Position numbers and translations under genes: made by a program. A model generated the notes under the pieces. It saw only the letters and a program-made list of their open reading frames with translations. It searched no databases and was not told the origin of the DNA. From Limimonas halophila (GTDB lineage: Bacteria; Pseudomonadota; Alphaproteobacteria; Kiloniellales; Rhodovibrionaceae), in assembly GCF_900100655.1 (NCBI RefSeq), contig NZ_FNCE01000004.1, forward strand, positions 62,001-126,000: DNA of 64,000 bases. The letters run 5' to 3'. Position 1 is the stretch's first letter; each line of letters opens with the position of its first letter. Positions 8,204-18,245 of this stretch are shown here, piece by piece.

Positions 8204-9187
8204 TTAAACACCCTCGTGTTTAGCGCGGTGCAGGCGGTCGTTGATGGCGCGGCCGAGACCATGGTCAGGGATTGCCACGGCGGCGAGGCCGCGCACGGGC
8301 TGTCGGTCGAGATCGCGGAGCATGGCGAAGAGGTTGGCCGCCGCCTCGCGCAGGTCGCCGGCGGGGCTGAGGTTGCGGGTGACGGCGGCGCCGGGCGGCA
8401 CGTCGTCGCCGAAGGCCAGCAGGCCCTCGTCGCCCGCGACCGTGGCCGCGTTCAGGCGCAGGCGGTGGTCCGGGGCATAGTGACTGGTGAGCTGACCGGG
8501 GCTGGCGGGCGCGCCGCCGCTGCCGCCGGGCTCGGCGACCGCGCCCACGACGGCTTCCAGGGCCTCCCGCGGGATGCCGCCCGGCCGCAGCAACACGGGC
8601 GGGGTGCGGGTGGTGTCCACGACCGTGCTTTCCACGCCCACCTCGCACGCGCCGCCGTCGAGGATGAGGTCCAGGCGGCCGTCGAGGGAGTCGGCGACAT
8701 GCTGGGCCGTGGTCGGGCTGACCTCACCGGAGGCGTTGGCACTGGGCGCCGCGAGCGGGCGCTGCGCGGCGGCGATGCCGCGGCGGGCGAGGGGATGGGC
8801 GGGCACGCGCACGGCCACGGTGTCGAGCCCGGCGCTGACCAGCTCGGCGACGGGGCTGTCCGCCCGGCGCGGCAGCACGAGCGTCAGCGGGCCGGGCCAG
8901 AAGCGCTCGGCAAGCGCGCGGGCGACCGTGTTGAGGGTGCCGATGGCCGCGGCGTCCTTGAGGCTGGCGACGTGGACGATCAGCGGGTTGAAGCGTGGCC
9001 GGCCCTTGGCCTCGAAGATTCCGGCGACAGCGCGTGGGTTGGTGGCGTCCGCGCCCAGGCCGTAGACGGTTTCGGTGGGGAACGCGACAAGCCCGCCGCC
9101 GGCGAGGATTTCGCCGGCCCGGGCGATGGCGTCGTCGTCTGCCGCGCGAAGGGGGGCCGCCGCGCGAATGGGGGTGCTGGCTGTCAT
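8204..9187 (-). CDS. Sua5/YrdC L-threonylcarbamoyladenylate synthase
   Basis: A 327-residue protein with an N-terminal YrdC domain (about 15-195; PTETVYGLGADA and KGRPRFNPLIVHV, then SANASGEVSPT) and a C-terminal Sua5 domain (about 215-325, SPGQLTSHYAPD). It makes threonylcarbamoyl-AMP from threonine, bicarbonate and ATP. This is the first step of the t6A37 modification of ANN-decoding tRNAs, so it is probably essential. The two-domain length fits Sua5 rather than the short TsaC. The ATG at 9187 sits just before the conserved start; the last codons overlap a hairpin. Confidence 0.93.
   Translation of the reverse strand: MTASTPIRAAAPLRAADDDAIARAGEILAGGGLVAFPTETVYGLGADATNPRAVAGIFEAKGRPRFNPLIVHVASLKDAAAIGTLNTVARALAERFWPGPLTLVLPRRADSPVAELVSAGLDTVAVRVPAHPLARRGIAAAQRPLAAPSANASGEVSPTTAQHVADSLDGRLDLILDGGACEVGVESTVVDTTRTPPVLLRPGGIPREALEAVVGAVAEPGGSGGAPASPGQLTSHYAPDHRLRLNAATVAGDEGLLAFGDDVPPGAAVTRNLSPAGDLREAAANLFAMLRDLDRQPVRGLAAVAIPDHGLGRAINDRLHRAKHEGV
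8205..8222. terminator. Second hairpin overlapping the sua5 stop
   Basis: TAAACAC-CCTC-GTGTTTA has the same stem length and loop as the hairpin at 8186-8203, with a T-A pair replaced by C-G. It spans the last codons and stop of sua5, so the pair is either a duplicated terminator or a repeated stem-loop. Confidence 0.5.
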
Positions 9188-9453
9188 GGCCGCCGGAGTG
9201 TAGCGGCGCACGCGTGTTTCGCCAGATCAGGATATGGCAACGCGGCCGGCGCGGCGCCCTTTGGGGCATCCCTGCGCCGGCCGCCGCGCCGCAAATCGCG
9301 TGCGGCTGCGATCGCGCCGTGGCTTTCGCCGGGGCGCTGAGTCGACTCTACCCAAACCGGTGTTCGGGGCAAGCCACTTTCCGTGCGGTGCAGCATACAC
9401 TTGCCGTCGCGGGTCGTGGACCGCAGCCTTTCCCCGAACGGGGGAGGGACGCC

Positions 9454-10086
9454 ATGGCGGCACACACGATCGCGCTGGCCCAGCAGAAGGGCGGCGCCGG
9501 CAAGACCACGCTGGCGGCGCACTTGGCCGTCGCGCTGGCCGAGGCGGGGCACGGTGTGGCGGCCGTGGACACGGACCCGCAGGGCTCGCTGGCAGGGTGG
9601 GGCGAGGTGCGCGCGGCGGCCGACACCCGCGCGCCGGTGACGGTGCACAGCGTGGCCGGCTGGCGCTTGGGGCCGGAGTTGTCGCGCCTGCAGCGCGGCC
9701 ACGACCTCGTGGTCATCGACAGCCCGCCGCACGCGGAAACCGACGCGCGCGCCGTCATCCGCGCCGCCGACCTCATGGTGGCGCCGGTGCAGCCCTCGCC
9801 GCTGGATGTGCGGGCGACCGAGCCGACGCTGAGCCTCGCGGCCGACGCGGGCACGCCGGCCCTGGTGGTGCTCAACCGCGTGCCGCCGCGCGCCCGCCTC
9901 ACCGACGCCATGACGGACGCGCTCGGCCGGCTGGATGTGGGGCTGGCGGCGACGCGCATCGGCTCGCGCGTGGCCCTGGCGGAAAGCCTGGCCGAGGGAC
10001 TCGGCGTCACCGAGTCGCAGCCCCGCGGCCGGGCGGCTGGGGAGGTGCGCGCCCTGGCGGAGGAGCTTTTCAAGCGGTTTGGCTGA
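9454..10086 (+). CDS. ParA/MinD-family partition-type ATPase
   Basis: A 210-residue ParA-like protein with the deviant Walker A QQKGGAGKTTLAAHLA (residues 8-23), the switch DTDPQGSL (42-49) and the Walker B-type DLVVIDSPPH (about 84-93). It lacks a DNA-binding extension, and there is no parB nearby. Such solo ParA proteins position cellular cargo or act in conjugation/partition-like systems. The ATG at 9454 follows GGGGAGGG. The sua5 gene diverges upstream and a 64-codon gene follows after two hairpins. The cargo cannot be determined. Confidence 0.88.
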   Translation: MAAHTIALAQQKGGAGKTTLAAHLAVALAEAGHGVAAVDTDPQGSLAGWGEVRAAADTRAPVTVHSVAGWRLGPELSRLQRGHDLVVIDSPPHAETDARAVIRAADLMVAPVQPSPLDVRATEPTLSLAADAGTPALVVLNRVPPRARLTDAMTDALGRLDVGLAATRIGSRVALAESLAEGLGVTESQPRGRAAGEVRALAEELFKRFG

Positions 10087-10115
10087 CCCGCAAGCCGACT
10101 TTTTTGACGAAAGAT

Positions 10116-10165
10116 CGGGGAAAATTCTTCCCCGCCTGCCGGGGATCGGGGAAGACGCTTCCCCG
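10116..10165. terminator. Twin hairpins after the parA-like gene
   Basis: Two stem-loops with the same core stand 31 bases apart: CGGGGAA-N5-TTCCCCG (10116-10134) and CGGGGAAG-ACG-CTTCCCCG (10147-10165). They begin 29 bases after the parA-like stop codon. They probably terminate that transcript. Confidence 0.65.
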
Positions 10166-10328
10166 CTCACGGGGGCGCGCGCAGCAATCTTGTTGGCGGG
10201 CCGGTTTCCGCCATCTTCATGCATTTCCTGCATCTTGGCTATCGGGGATGCACAATTCTCCCGGTGCCTCCTGGCCCCTATATCGATTGCCAGACGAAAG
10301 CGGGACGTTGGTGAAAAGGAGGGTTCCC

Positions 10329-10523
10329 ATGCAGGTCTGGCACAACGGTTCGCTCACCCCCGAGCAGATGAACGGCATCGCGCGTACCGCGCGCCGCGAG
10401 CAGGCTGAGGAGCTGCATCGGTGGCTGGTCGCCGGCGCGGATCGGGTTCGCGCGGCCCTGTCGGGCGTGAGCAAGCTCGTGGCGCACCGGCGCGGCGGCC
10501 CGCAGCGCAAGGCGCGGGCGTAA
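10329..10523 (+). CDS. Small conserved-looking protein (64 aa), unknown
   Basis: A 64-residue, Arg-rich protein with an N-terminal LTPEQMNGIARTARREQAEE helix and a basic tail (HRRGGPQRKARA). AAGGAGGG lies 7 bases before the ATG at 10329, which strongly supports translation. It resembles in style the small amphipathic alphaproteobacterial proteins with an EQM...ARR...A helix, but I cannot assign a family. It is followed by a strong bidirectional terminator. Confidence 0.65.
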   Translation: MQVWHNGSLTPEQMNGIARTARREQAEELHRWLVAGADRVRAALSGVSKLVAHRRGGPQRKARA

Positions 10524-10543
10524 GCTCAACTGCACCGGTCCTC

Positions 10544-10575
10544 GGCCCCGGCCGGCCAGCTCGGCGGCCGGGGCC
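10544..10575. terminator. Bidirectional terminator between small ORF and cysQ
   Basis: GGCCCCGGCCG (10544-10554) pairs with CGGCCGGGGCC (10565-10575), and AAGTTTTA follows. It lies between two convergent genes and should serve both. Confidence 0.8.
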
Positions 10576-10580
10576 AAGTT

Positions 10581-11381
10581 TTATGCCCCGTAGGCGACGA
10601 ATTCGGGATTGGCGAAGTCGGGCTTACCGTAGGTGAAGGGCTGGCCGTCCGTGGTTTCGACCCGGCCGCCGGCCGCCGCGAGCACGGCGTGGCCCGCCGC
10701 CGTGTCCCATTCCATCGTGCGGCCGAAGCGCGGGTAGAGATCCGCCTCTCCGCTGGCGACCAGGCAGAACTTGATCGAACTGCCGGCGTTCTTCGTTTCG
10801 GCGACCGGCTTGCCGCCCAGGAAGGCCTTAAGCGTTTCCGGATCGCCGTGGCGGCGGCTCGCCACGACCGTCAGCCCCTCGGCCGGCGGCGTGCGTGCCG
10901 CGATTTCCTCGGGCTCCGCGCCGTCGTCGATGAAGAGGGCGTGCGCCTCGCCGCTTTGCAGGCGCGCGCCCAGCCAGGTGCGGTTGAGCGCCGGCGCGTA
11001 AACGATCCCCAGCACCGGCTGGCCGTCCTTGATCAGGGCGATGTTCACCGTGAACTCGCCGTTCTGCTCGATGAATTCCTTGGTGCCGTCCAGCGGGTCG
11101 ACCAGCCAGAACAGGCGGTCGACGGCGGGCGCGCCGTGCTGCTCCACGCCTTCCTCGGACACCACGGGGATGTCCGGCGTCGCCTGCTTCAATTCCTCGC
11201 CGATGATGCGGTCGGCGGCCAGATCGGCCTTGGTCAGCGGGGACTCGTCGCTTTTCTCCTGCACCCCCATGTCGGCGTCGGCGCCGTAGTAGACCAGCGT
11301 GGCCTGACCGGCGCGGCCGGCGAGCCGGCGCACGAGATCGACCAGTTCGTTCATGCGCTCGGGGGTGAGATCCTCGGTCAT
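10581..11381 (-). CDS. cysQ: 3'(2'),5'-bisphosphate nucleotidase
   Basis: A 266-residue inositol-monophosphatase-superfamily enzyme. Metal-binding motifs are VSEEG (about 74-78), DPLDGTKEF (about 95-103) and EWDTAAGHAVL (about 222-232). CysQ hydrolyses adenosine 3',5'-bisphosphate (PAP), the by-product of PAPS use in sulfate assimilation and sulfotransfer. That fits the presence of a sulfotransferase at 41.5 kb in the same genome. Length and motifs match CysQ better than SuhB. It is probably monocistronic. Confidence 0.93.
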   Translation of the reverse strand: MTEDLTPERMNELVDLVRRLAGRAGQATLVYYGADADMGVQEKSDESPLTKADLAADRIIGEELKQATPDIPVVSEEGVEQHGAPAVDRLFWLVDPLDGTKEFIEQNGEFTVNIALIKDGQPVLGIVYAPALNRTWLGARLQSGEAHALFIDDGAEPEEIAARTPPAEGLTVVASRRHGDPETLKAFLGGKPVAETKNAGSSIKFCLVASGEADLYPRFGRTMEWDTAAGHAVLAAAGGRVETTDGQPFTYGKPDFANPEFVAYGA

Positions 11382-11525
11382 GGGCTGTCGGGTCCGTGAT
11401 CGTGATGCGGGAGATGTGAGGCTGCGATCCTACCCGCGCCGATGCAACGACCCAAGCCCGTCCCCCGCCGGCCGGGTGGCTGCGCGGCCGCGCGTGCGCT
11501 ATCTGACCGGACGGGAGGACGAGGC

Positions 11526-12233
11526 ATGTGCGGGCGCTATTCCATCACCCAACCGGTTGAGGCCATCCAGCGTGTCTTCAAGGTGGCCGAGCGGCCCAAC
11601 CTGCCGCCGCGCTACAACGTGGCGCCGACGCAGGACGTGCCGGCCGTGCGCCAGGGCGACGACGGCGAACGCCACCTGGCGCTGCTGCGCTGGGGCCTGA
11701 TCCCCTTCTGGGCCGACGACCCGAGCATCGGCAGCCGCATGATCAACGCCCGCGCGGAATCGGCGGCGCAGAAGAACGCCTTCCGGGCCGCGTTCCGGCG
11801 GCGGCGCTGCCTGGTCGTCGCCGACGGCTTCTACGAGTGGAAAAAGCCCGAGACGAAGGGCGGGCGCAAGCAGCCGTACCGCGTGACGCTGACCGACGGC
11901 GGGCTGTTCGCCTTCGCCGGGCTGTGGGAACACTGGCGCGACGAGACCAGCGGCGAGACGGTGGAGAGCTGCACCATCCTCACCACCGACGCCAACGACG
12001 AGCTGGCCGATATCCACGAGCGCATGCCCGTGATCCTGGACCCGGCCAGCTTTGCGACCTGGCTCGACCCGGACACCGAGCCCGAAACCGCGCAGGCGCT
12101 GCTGGGGCCGTACCCGGCCGACAGGCTTACCGCCTATCCCGTATCCACGCGCGTCAACGCCGTCGCCAACGACGATCCGGGCGTGATCGCGCCGTTCGAG
12201 CAGGGCCAGGGCGAGACGCGGCCGCTGTTGTGA
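11526..12233 (+). CDS. SOS response-associated peptidase, YedK/HMCES (SRAP) family
   Basis: A 235-residue SRAP protein. Met is removed so that Cys2 of MCGRYSI becomes the N-terminal nucleophile. NVAPTQDVPAV, the WGLIPFWA motif, the NARAES loop, the catalytic Glu in DGFYEWKK and His in ADIHERMPVIL are all present. The family forms a stable thiazolidine crosslink with abasic sites in single-stranded DNA and so protects forks. The ATG at 11526 is the only start that exposes Cys2. Its TGA abuts the stop of the convergent chemoreceptor gene. Confidence 0.95.
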   Translation: MCGRYSITQPVEAIQRVFKVAERPNLPPRYNVAPTQDVPAVRQGDDGERHLALLRWGLIPFWADDPSIGSRMINARAESAAQKNAFRAAFRRRRCLVVADGFYEWKKPETKGGRKQPYRVTLTDGGLFAFAGLWEHWRDETSGETVESCTILTTDANDELADIHERMPVILDPASFATWLDPDTEPETAQALLGPYPADRLTAYPVSTRVNAVANDDPGVIAPFEQGQGETRPLL

Positions 12234-14381
12234 TCAGATGCCCCGCACGTCCTGGAGGAAGCGGTCGACCTCGCCGCGCAGGTGATCCGCCTGCTCGGTG
12301 AGCGCGCGCACGCTCGCCACCACGTCGCCGGCGGCCTGGTCGGTTTCGTCGGCGGCCGAGGAGACTTCCTCGATGTATTGGCTGGCGTCCTGTGTGCCCT
12401 TGGCGGCGTGCTGGGCGTTGCCGGTGATTTCGGAGGCCGCTTCGCGCTGTTGCTCGATGGCGCCGGCGATCTCGCCGGCCTGGGTGTCGATGCGGCGGAT
12501 GGACTCGCCGATGCGCTCGATGGCGGTGACGGCGTCGCCCGTCTCCGCCTGGACGCGCTGGACGTGTTCGCCGATGTCCTGCGTGGCCTTGGAGGTCTGA
12601 TTGGCGAGGGTTTTCACCTCGTCGGCCACGACGGCGAAGCCCTTGCCGGCCTCACCGGCGCGCGCCGCCTCGATCGTGGCGTTGAGCGCCAGCAGGTTGG
12701 TCTTCTCCGCGATGTCCTGGATCATCGTGACCACCTCGCCGATCTTGTCGGCCGCCTCGGAGAGGCTGCGGACCTGCTCACCGGCGCGGTCGGCTTCCGC
12801 GACGGCGTCGTTGGCCACCTGCGTGGCGTCGCTCACCTGACCCGCGATCGCCTGGATGGAGGCGTCCAGGCGCTCGGCGGCGGTGGCCACGGTCTGCACG
12901 TTGGCGTTGGCTTCCTGCGCGCCGGTGGCGGCCTGCCGGGCCTTGCCGTTCGCGGTCTCGGCGATGGTGTGCACGCGATCCGCCGTGTTGCTCAGCGCGC
13001 TCGTCTGTTGGCCCACGCTTTCCAGTACCTGGGTGGCCGTGCGGTCGAAGGCGTCGGTCAGCTCCGCCAGCTTGCGGGCGCGGGCGGCTTGACGCTCCTG
13101 CTTGGCCTGCTCCTCCTCGGCCAGTTTCTGGGAATCCCGAATGGCGTCGCGGAAGACGGCGCAGGCGTCGGCCATGTCGCCGATCTCGTCGCGGCGGGTG
13201 CGGCCGGGAACCTCGATGTCGGTCGTGCCCTGCGCGATCGTCTTCATGGCATCGGTCATCGCGGCGATGGGCCGCGCGGTGGTGCGGGCGAACAGCCAGC
13301 CCGCCGCCGCGACGAGCCCGCCGGCCAGCGCGATCACCGCCAGCACCCGCCAAACCAGCGCGTTGGCGGGGGCGTTGATCTCGCTCAGGTCCTGTTGGGC
13401 CAGCAGGGCCCAACGCTCGCCGAGCACGGTCACGGGTTCGTAGACCGTGAGGGCGCTGTTGCCGCGCAGGCCGGTCACCTCGGCGGCGCCCGTCCGCCCC
13501 TGCTGCGCCGCCCGAACGGCGGCGTTGTCCACCGAGCGATCGAGGATCTGGGAGCCGTCCAGACCCCGCACGTCGGTGCGCAGGCGGCCGTCGCCGCCGA
13601 CCGCCACGATCTCGCCCGTGCGGCCCAGCCCCGGCGCCTTGGCGGTGAGCTGACTCACGCGCGCGGCGGGCAGGCGGGCGGCGATCACGCCCAGCAGCTT
13701 GCCGTCGGCGCTCAACACGCGCCGGGCGACGAAGCCGCTGGGGGCGCCATTCAGCGGCGCGTAGGCCCGGAAGCCGGTGAAGTGCAGCTTGGGCTCGCCC
13801 TCGGCTTTCCGCGCGGCCGCGTAGACCCGGCCCAGGCCGGTTTTCGCCCACTTGCCGTCGTTCAGGTTGCGGGCGAAGTCGGCGCGCTTGTTCACCGAGT
13901 AGATGACGTCGCCCTTCGCGCTGACGAGATAGATGTCGGCGTAGCCGCGCACCCGGGCGAAGCTGCGGAAGAAGGGATGATGGTTGGCGTGCGGCCGGTT
14001 GTAGGAGGAGGCCGTGCGCCCCTCGGCCTCGATCAGTTCGCTGCGGTTTTCGGGTTTCTTCGGGTTCTGCTCGACAAAAACCTTGCGCAGCATCGCGTTC
14101 TCGTCGAAGCCGAGGCCGGTGTGGGCGATGCGGAAGGCGTCGGCGGCGGCGCGCACCTGCTCGCTCGTCGCCAGCAGCTCCAGGTCGCGTCGGACGGACC
14201 CGGCATAGGCTTCGATTGCCGCCCCGCGCGTCTCCAGCAGGGCCGCCAGGCGCTCTCGGGACGCCTGATAGAGGGAGTCCTTCGCCACCAGGAAGGAGAC
14301 CCCGCCGGTCACGGCCGCCACCATCAACGCGGAAACGGTGACGACGACGGGCAGTTTGGTGGCCAATCGAACGGTGTGCAT
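12234..14381 (-). CDS. Methyl-accepting chemotaxis protein
   Basis: A 715-residue chemoreceptor. TM1 covers about residues 10-32, a large periplasmic double-Cache-like sensor about 35-315, TM2 about 320-345 (VLAVIALAGGLVAAAGWLF), then HAMP (about 345-400) and a long signalling coiled coil (about 440-690). The hairpin tip EKTNLLALNATIEAARAGE is perfectly conserved. It would sense a small extracellular ligand and control CheA. The ATG at 14381 has GGAGG upstream. No che genes are nearby, so it is a stand-alone receptor. Confidence 0.95.
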   Translation of the reverse strand: MHTVRLATKLPVVVTVSALMVAAVTGGVSFLVAKDSLYQASRERLAALLETRGAAIEAYAGSVRRDLELLATSEQVRAAADAFRIAHTGLGFDENAMLRKVFVEQNPKKPENRSELIEAEGRTASSYNRPHANHHPFFRSFARVRGYADIYLVSAKGDVIYSVNKRADFARNLNDGKWAKTGLGRVYAAARKAEGEPKLHFTGFRAYAPLNGAPSGFVARRVLSADGKLLGVIAARLPAARVSQLTAKAPGLGRTGEIVAVGGDGRLRTDVRGLDGSQILDRSVDNAAVRAAQQGRTGAAEVTGLRGNSALTVYEPVTVLGERWALLAQQDLSEINAPANALVWRVLAVIALAGGLVAAAGWLFARTTARPIAAMTDAMKTIAQGTTDIEVPGRTRRDEIGDMADACAVFRDAIRDSQKLAEEEQAKQERQAARARKLAELTDAFDRTATQVLESVGQQTSALSNTADRVHTIAETANGKARQAATGAQEANANVQTVATAAERLDASIQAIAGQVSDATQVANDAVAEADRAGEQVRSLSEAADKIGEVVTMIQDIAEKTNLLALNATIEAARAGEAGKGFAVVADEVKTLANQTSKATQDIGEHVQRVQAETGDAVTAIERIGESIRRIDTQAGEIAGAIEQQREAASEITGNAQHAAKGTQDASQYIEEVSSAADETDQAAGDVVASVRALTEQADHLRGEVDRFLQDVRGI

Positions 14382-14807
14382 GCCGGCCTCCAGCGTTCGT
14401 GCGCGCGCCCCGGCAGTCGGTGGTCCGCGTCGGATGGCCGCCGGGGCGTGCGGCGCGCAAAAAAGGCGCGGCGCGTGACATCCGCTGCACAGGTTCGTGA
14501 ACGTTTGATGACACCCGGGCGCACACGCGGCTCTGTCAAAACAGCCCACCCACACGGCCTGCATGGATGGGGGAGTACAACCAATGCGGCAGGGATGAAA
14601 AAACGCGTTCAATAGTAAATTTAAGAATGCGCAAGGACACCGCGAGGTTGTTTGTTCTTCACCTCTGCGGTGCTCGCGCGGGCGGGGCGAGAACGAAACG
14701 GGATCGCCGCCGGGCTGGGTCTCGGACCGGAGCGTAACCTGCATTTGCGCAAGCTGCGCAGCGCATGCGATCCTTGCGCCGAAAGCGGTAACAACCCCTC
14801 GGTGCCG
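14382..14807. other. Gene-free stretch between chemoreceptor and histidine kinase
   Basis: These 426 bases lie between divergent genes and should hold two promoters. The centre (14590-14635) is AT-rich for this genome. An 11-bp inverted repeat with one bulge (14638-14648 and 14661-14672, CACCGCGAGGT/ACCTCTGCGGTG) forms the only clear hairpin, on the kinase side. Confidence 0.5.
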
Positions 14808-16787
<1,980 letters not shown>

Positions 16788-16790
16788 AAA

Positions 16791-16810
16791 GGGGCCGGCG
16801 AACCGGCCCC
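16791..16810 (+). terminator. Terminator of the histidine kinase gene
   Basis: GGGGCCGG-CGAA-CCGGCCCC is an 8-bp GC stem with a tetraloop, flanked by an A-run before and T-rich DNA after. It lies four bases after the kinase stop codon. It also faces the convergent hicB gene. Confidence 0.85.
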
Positions 16811-16843
16811 CAGTTCGTTTTCCCGTTTTTGAATGCGCTGCCG

Positions 16844-17107
16844 TCAGGCCGCCGGTGGGCGGAGGCAGGCGGCGGCGACGGCGGAGATGCGCGCGGCCTC
16901 GGCCAGCATGCCGTCGGCCGGGCGCGGCGCCGGCGCCGGTTCGCCGCTGGCGTCGAGGTCGGCCAAATGAAGGCGCAACGCCTGTTCGGCTTGGTGAAGG
17001 GCTTCCTCGACCGTCGGCGCGGTGCAGCCGCAGCCGGGCAGGTCGGGGAAGATCACTCGGTAATCGTTGTCCGGCGCGTGCCGAACAATCGCATAATACC
17101 CTTTCAT
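16844..17107 (-). CDS. HicB-like antitoxin-fold protein
   Basis: An 87-residue protein with the HicB partial RNase H fold signature: MKGYYAIVRHAPDNDYRVIFPDLPGCGCTAPTVEEAL, followed by a helix and a short tail. HicB proteins normally neutralise the HicA mRNA interferase and may repress their operon through a C-terminal DNA-binding domain, which is not evident here. No hicA-like gene (about 60 codons) is visible on either side, so this is an orphan or solo HicB. The start at 17107 begins the fold directly, with GGAG upstream. Confidence 0.8.
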   Translation of the reverse strand: MKGYYAIVRHAPDNDYRVIFPDLPGCGCTAPTVEEALHQAEQALRLHLADLDASGEPAPAPRPADGMLAEAARISAVAAACLRPPAA

Positions 17108-17580
17108 GGCTCCATCTTTCCGTGGGGATGGGTTTCCCGGCCGTACATGGCCGGCGGGATGGTGCGCCGGCGCCGGGGCCTCTCCCGCGCCGGCGGTGCC
17201 CGGGCAATGATGGGCGCCGGGCCAATGCATCTTGCACTGCAAAATACCCACCCGTCAGCCGGTGTCAAGTCAACACCCAAATGGGCTGGCGAAATGGTGC
17301 GGAATATTCGGAGCAATGCGCTGGAAAACCGGAGTTTTTGCCGAATCTATCGAGATGGATCTGCGCAGCCCGTCTGGACCCTATCGCGTCCCATCCCGGC
17401 AATCCCGGTTGACATTCGCCCGGCATAGGGTACGCTGCACCGCACATCGGCTAAGGCATTTGCAACGGCACTGCCGCTAGACTGGCAGTGAGCGTTCGGG
17501 GCATGCGGCCGCGACGTGCGGCGCTGTCCCGGCGGGCCTTCGGCCGGCTGGTTCAACAGCTTGAACAGCACATACAGGTT
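17108..17580. other. Regulatory stretch upstream of ectA
   Basis: These 473 bases separate hicB and ectA, which diverge. The stretch contains the ectA promoter candidate at 17409-17436 and a 7-bp stem (17469-17475/17484-17490) in the leader. No additional gene is supported; an in-frame ectA start at 17488 is possible but poorly supported. Confidence 0.6.
17409..17436 (+). promoter_or_regulatory. Sigma70-type promoter for ectAB
   Basis: A perfect -35 TTGACA (17409-17414) is followed after 16 bases by TACGCT (17431-17436). Transcription would begin near 17443 and give a leader of about 140 nt before the ectA start at 17581. Confidence 0.6.
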
Positions 17581-18204
17581 ATGACCCCAGAAAATCTTCA
17601 GAACCGCGTTCAGGCGGATGCGCTGCATCCGGCTGCTCGGGCGGACGTTCAGGACGCGGGCGGGACGGCCACCGCCTCCACGCCCGCCAACCCCCGCAAG
17701 GATGCCAAGCGCTACCGCTTCCGTGCCCCGGAGACGGGCGACGGCGCCGCGATCTACAAGATCGTCGAGGACAGCGGCGTTCTCGACCTCAACTCGGCCT
17801 ACAGCTACCTGATGCTGGGCGAATACCTGGCGGACACCTGCCTGGTCGCCGAGCGCAAGGGCGGGATCGTCGGCTTCGTCTCCGGGCTGGTGCCGCGCAC
17901 GAAGCCGGAAACGCTCTTCATCTGGCAGGTCGCCAGCGCCGAGAGCGAGCGCGGGCGCGGCCTGGCCAAGCGGCTGGTGCACGCCATGCTGTCGCGCCCG
18001 GCGTGCCGCCACGTGCGCTACATCGAGGCGACGGTGACGCCGTCGAACAAACCCTCGAAGCGCCTCTTCCGCGCGCTTGCGCGCGACCTGGATGCCGGCT
18101 TCACCATCGGCCAGGGTTTCGATGCCGATCTCTTTCCCGGCGAGGGCCACGAAAGCGAGCGCCTGATCCGCGTCGGGCCCTTCCAGCCCGCCGCGTCGGC
18201 CTGA
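17581..18204 (+). CDS. ectA: L-2,4-diaminobutyrate acetyltransferase
   Basis: A 207-residue GNAT enzyme. After a non-conserved N-terminal 40 residues come RAPETGDGAAIYKIVEDSG, the acceptor-site LDLNSAYSYLMLGEYLADTC and the acetyl-CoA loop SERGRGLAKRLV, all characteristic of EctA. It acetylates L-2,4-diaminobutyrate on the gamma nitrogen, the second step of ectoine synthesis. ectB follows 41 bases later. The ATG at 17581 is chosen for length; the ribosome site is weak. The extra N-terminus compared with the usual roughly 170-190 residues is unexplained. Confidence 0.92.
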   Translation: MTPENLQNRVQADALHPAARADVQDAGGTATASTPANPRKDAKRYRFRAPETGDGAAIYKIVEDSGVLDLNSAYSYLMLGEYLADTCLVAERKGGIVGFVSGLVPRTKPETLFIWQVASAESERGRGLAKRLVHAMLSRPACRHVRYIEATVTPSNKPSKRLFRALARDLDAGFTIGQGFDADLFPGEGHESERLIRVGPFQPAASA

Positions 18205-18245
18205 CCCGGTTTTTGGTCCCGGTGAACGGGACGAGCGAGGATTTC

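Noticed and set aside
12282-14615. 777-codon open frame on the plus strand
   Set aside because: Antisense to the chemoreceptor gene; low-complexity Gly/Val/Asp composition reflects the reverse complement of the signalling coiled coil.
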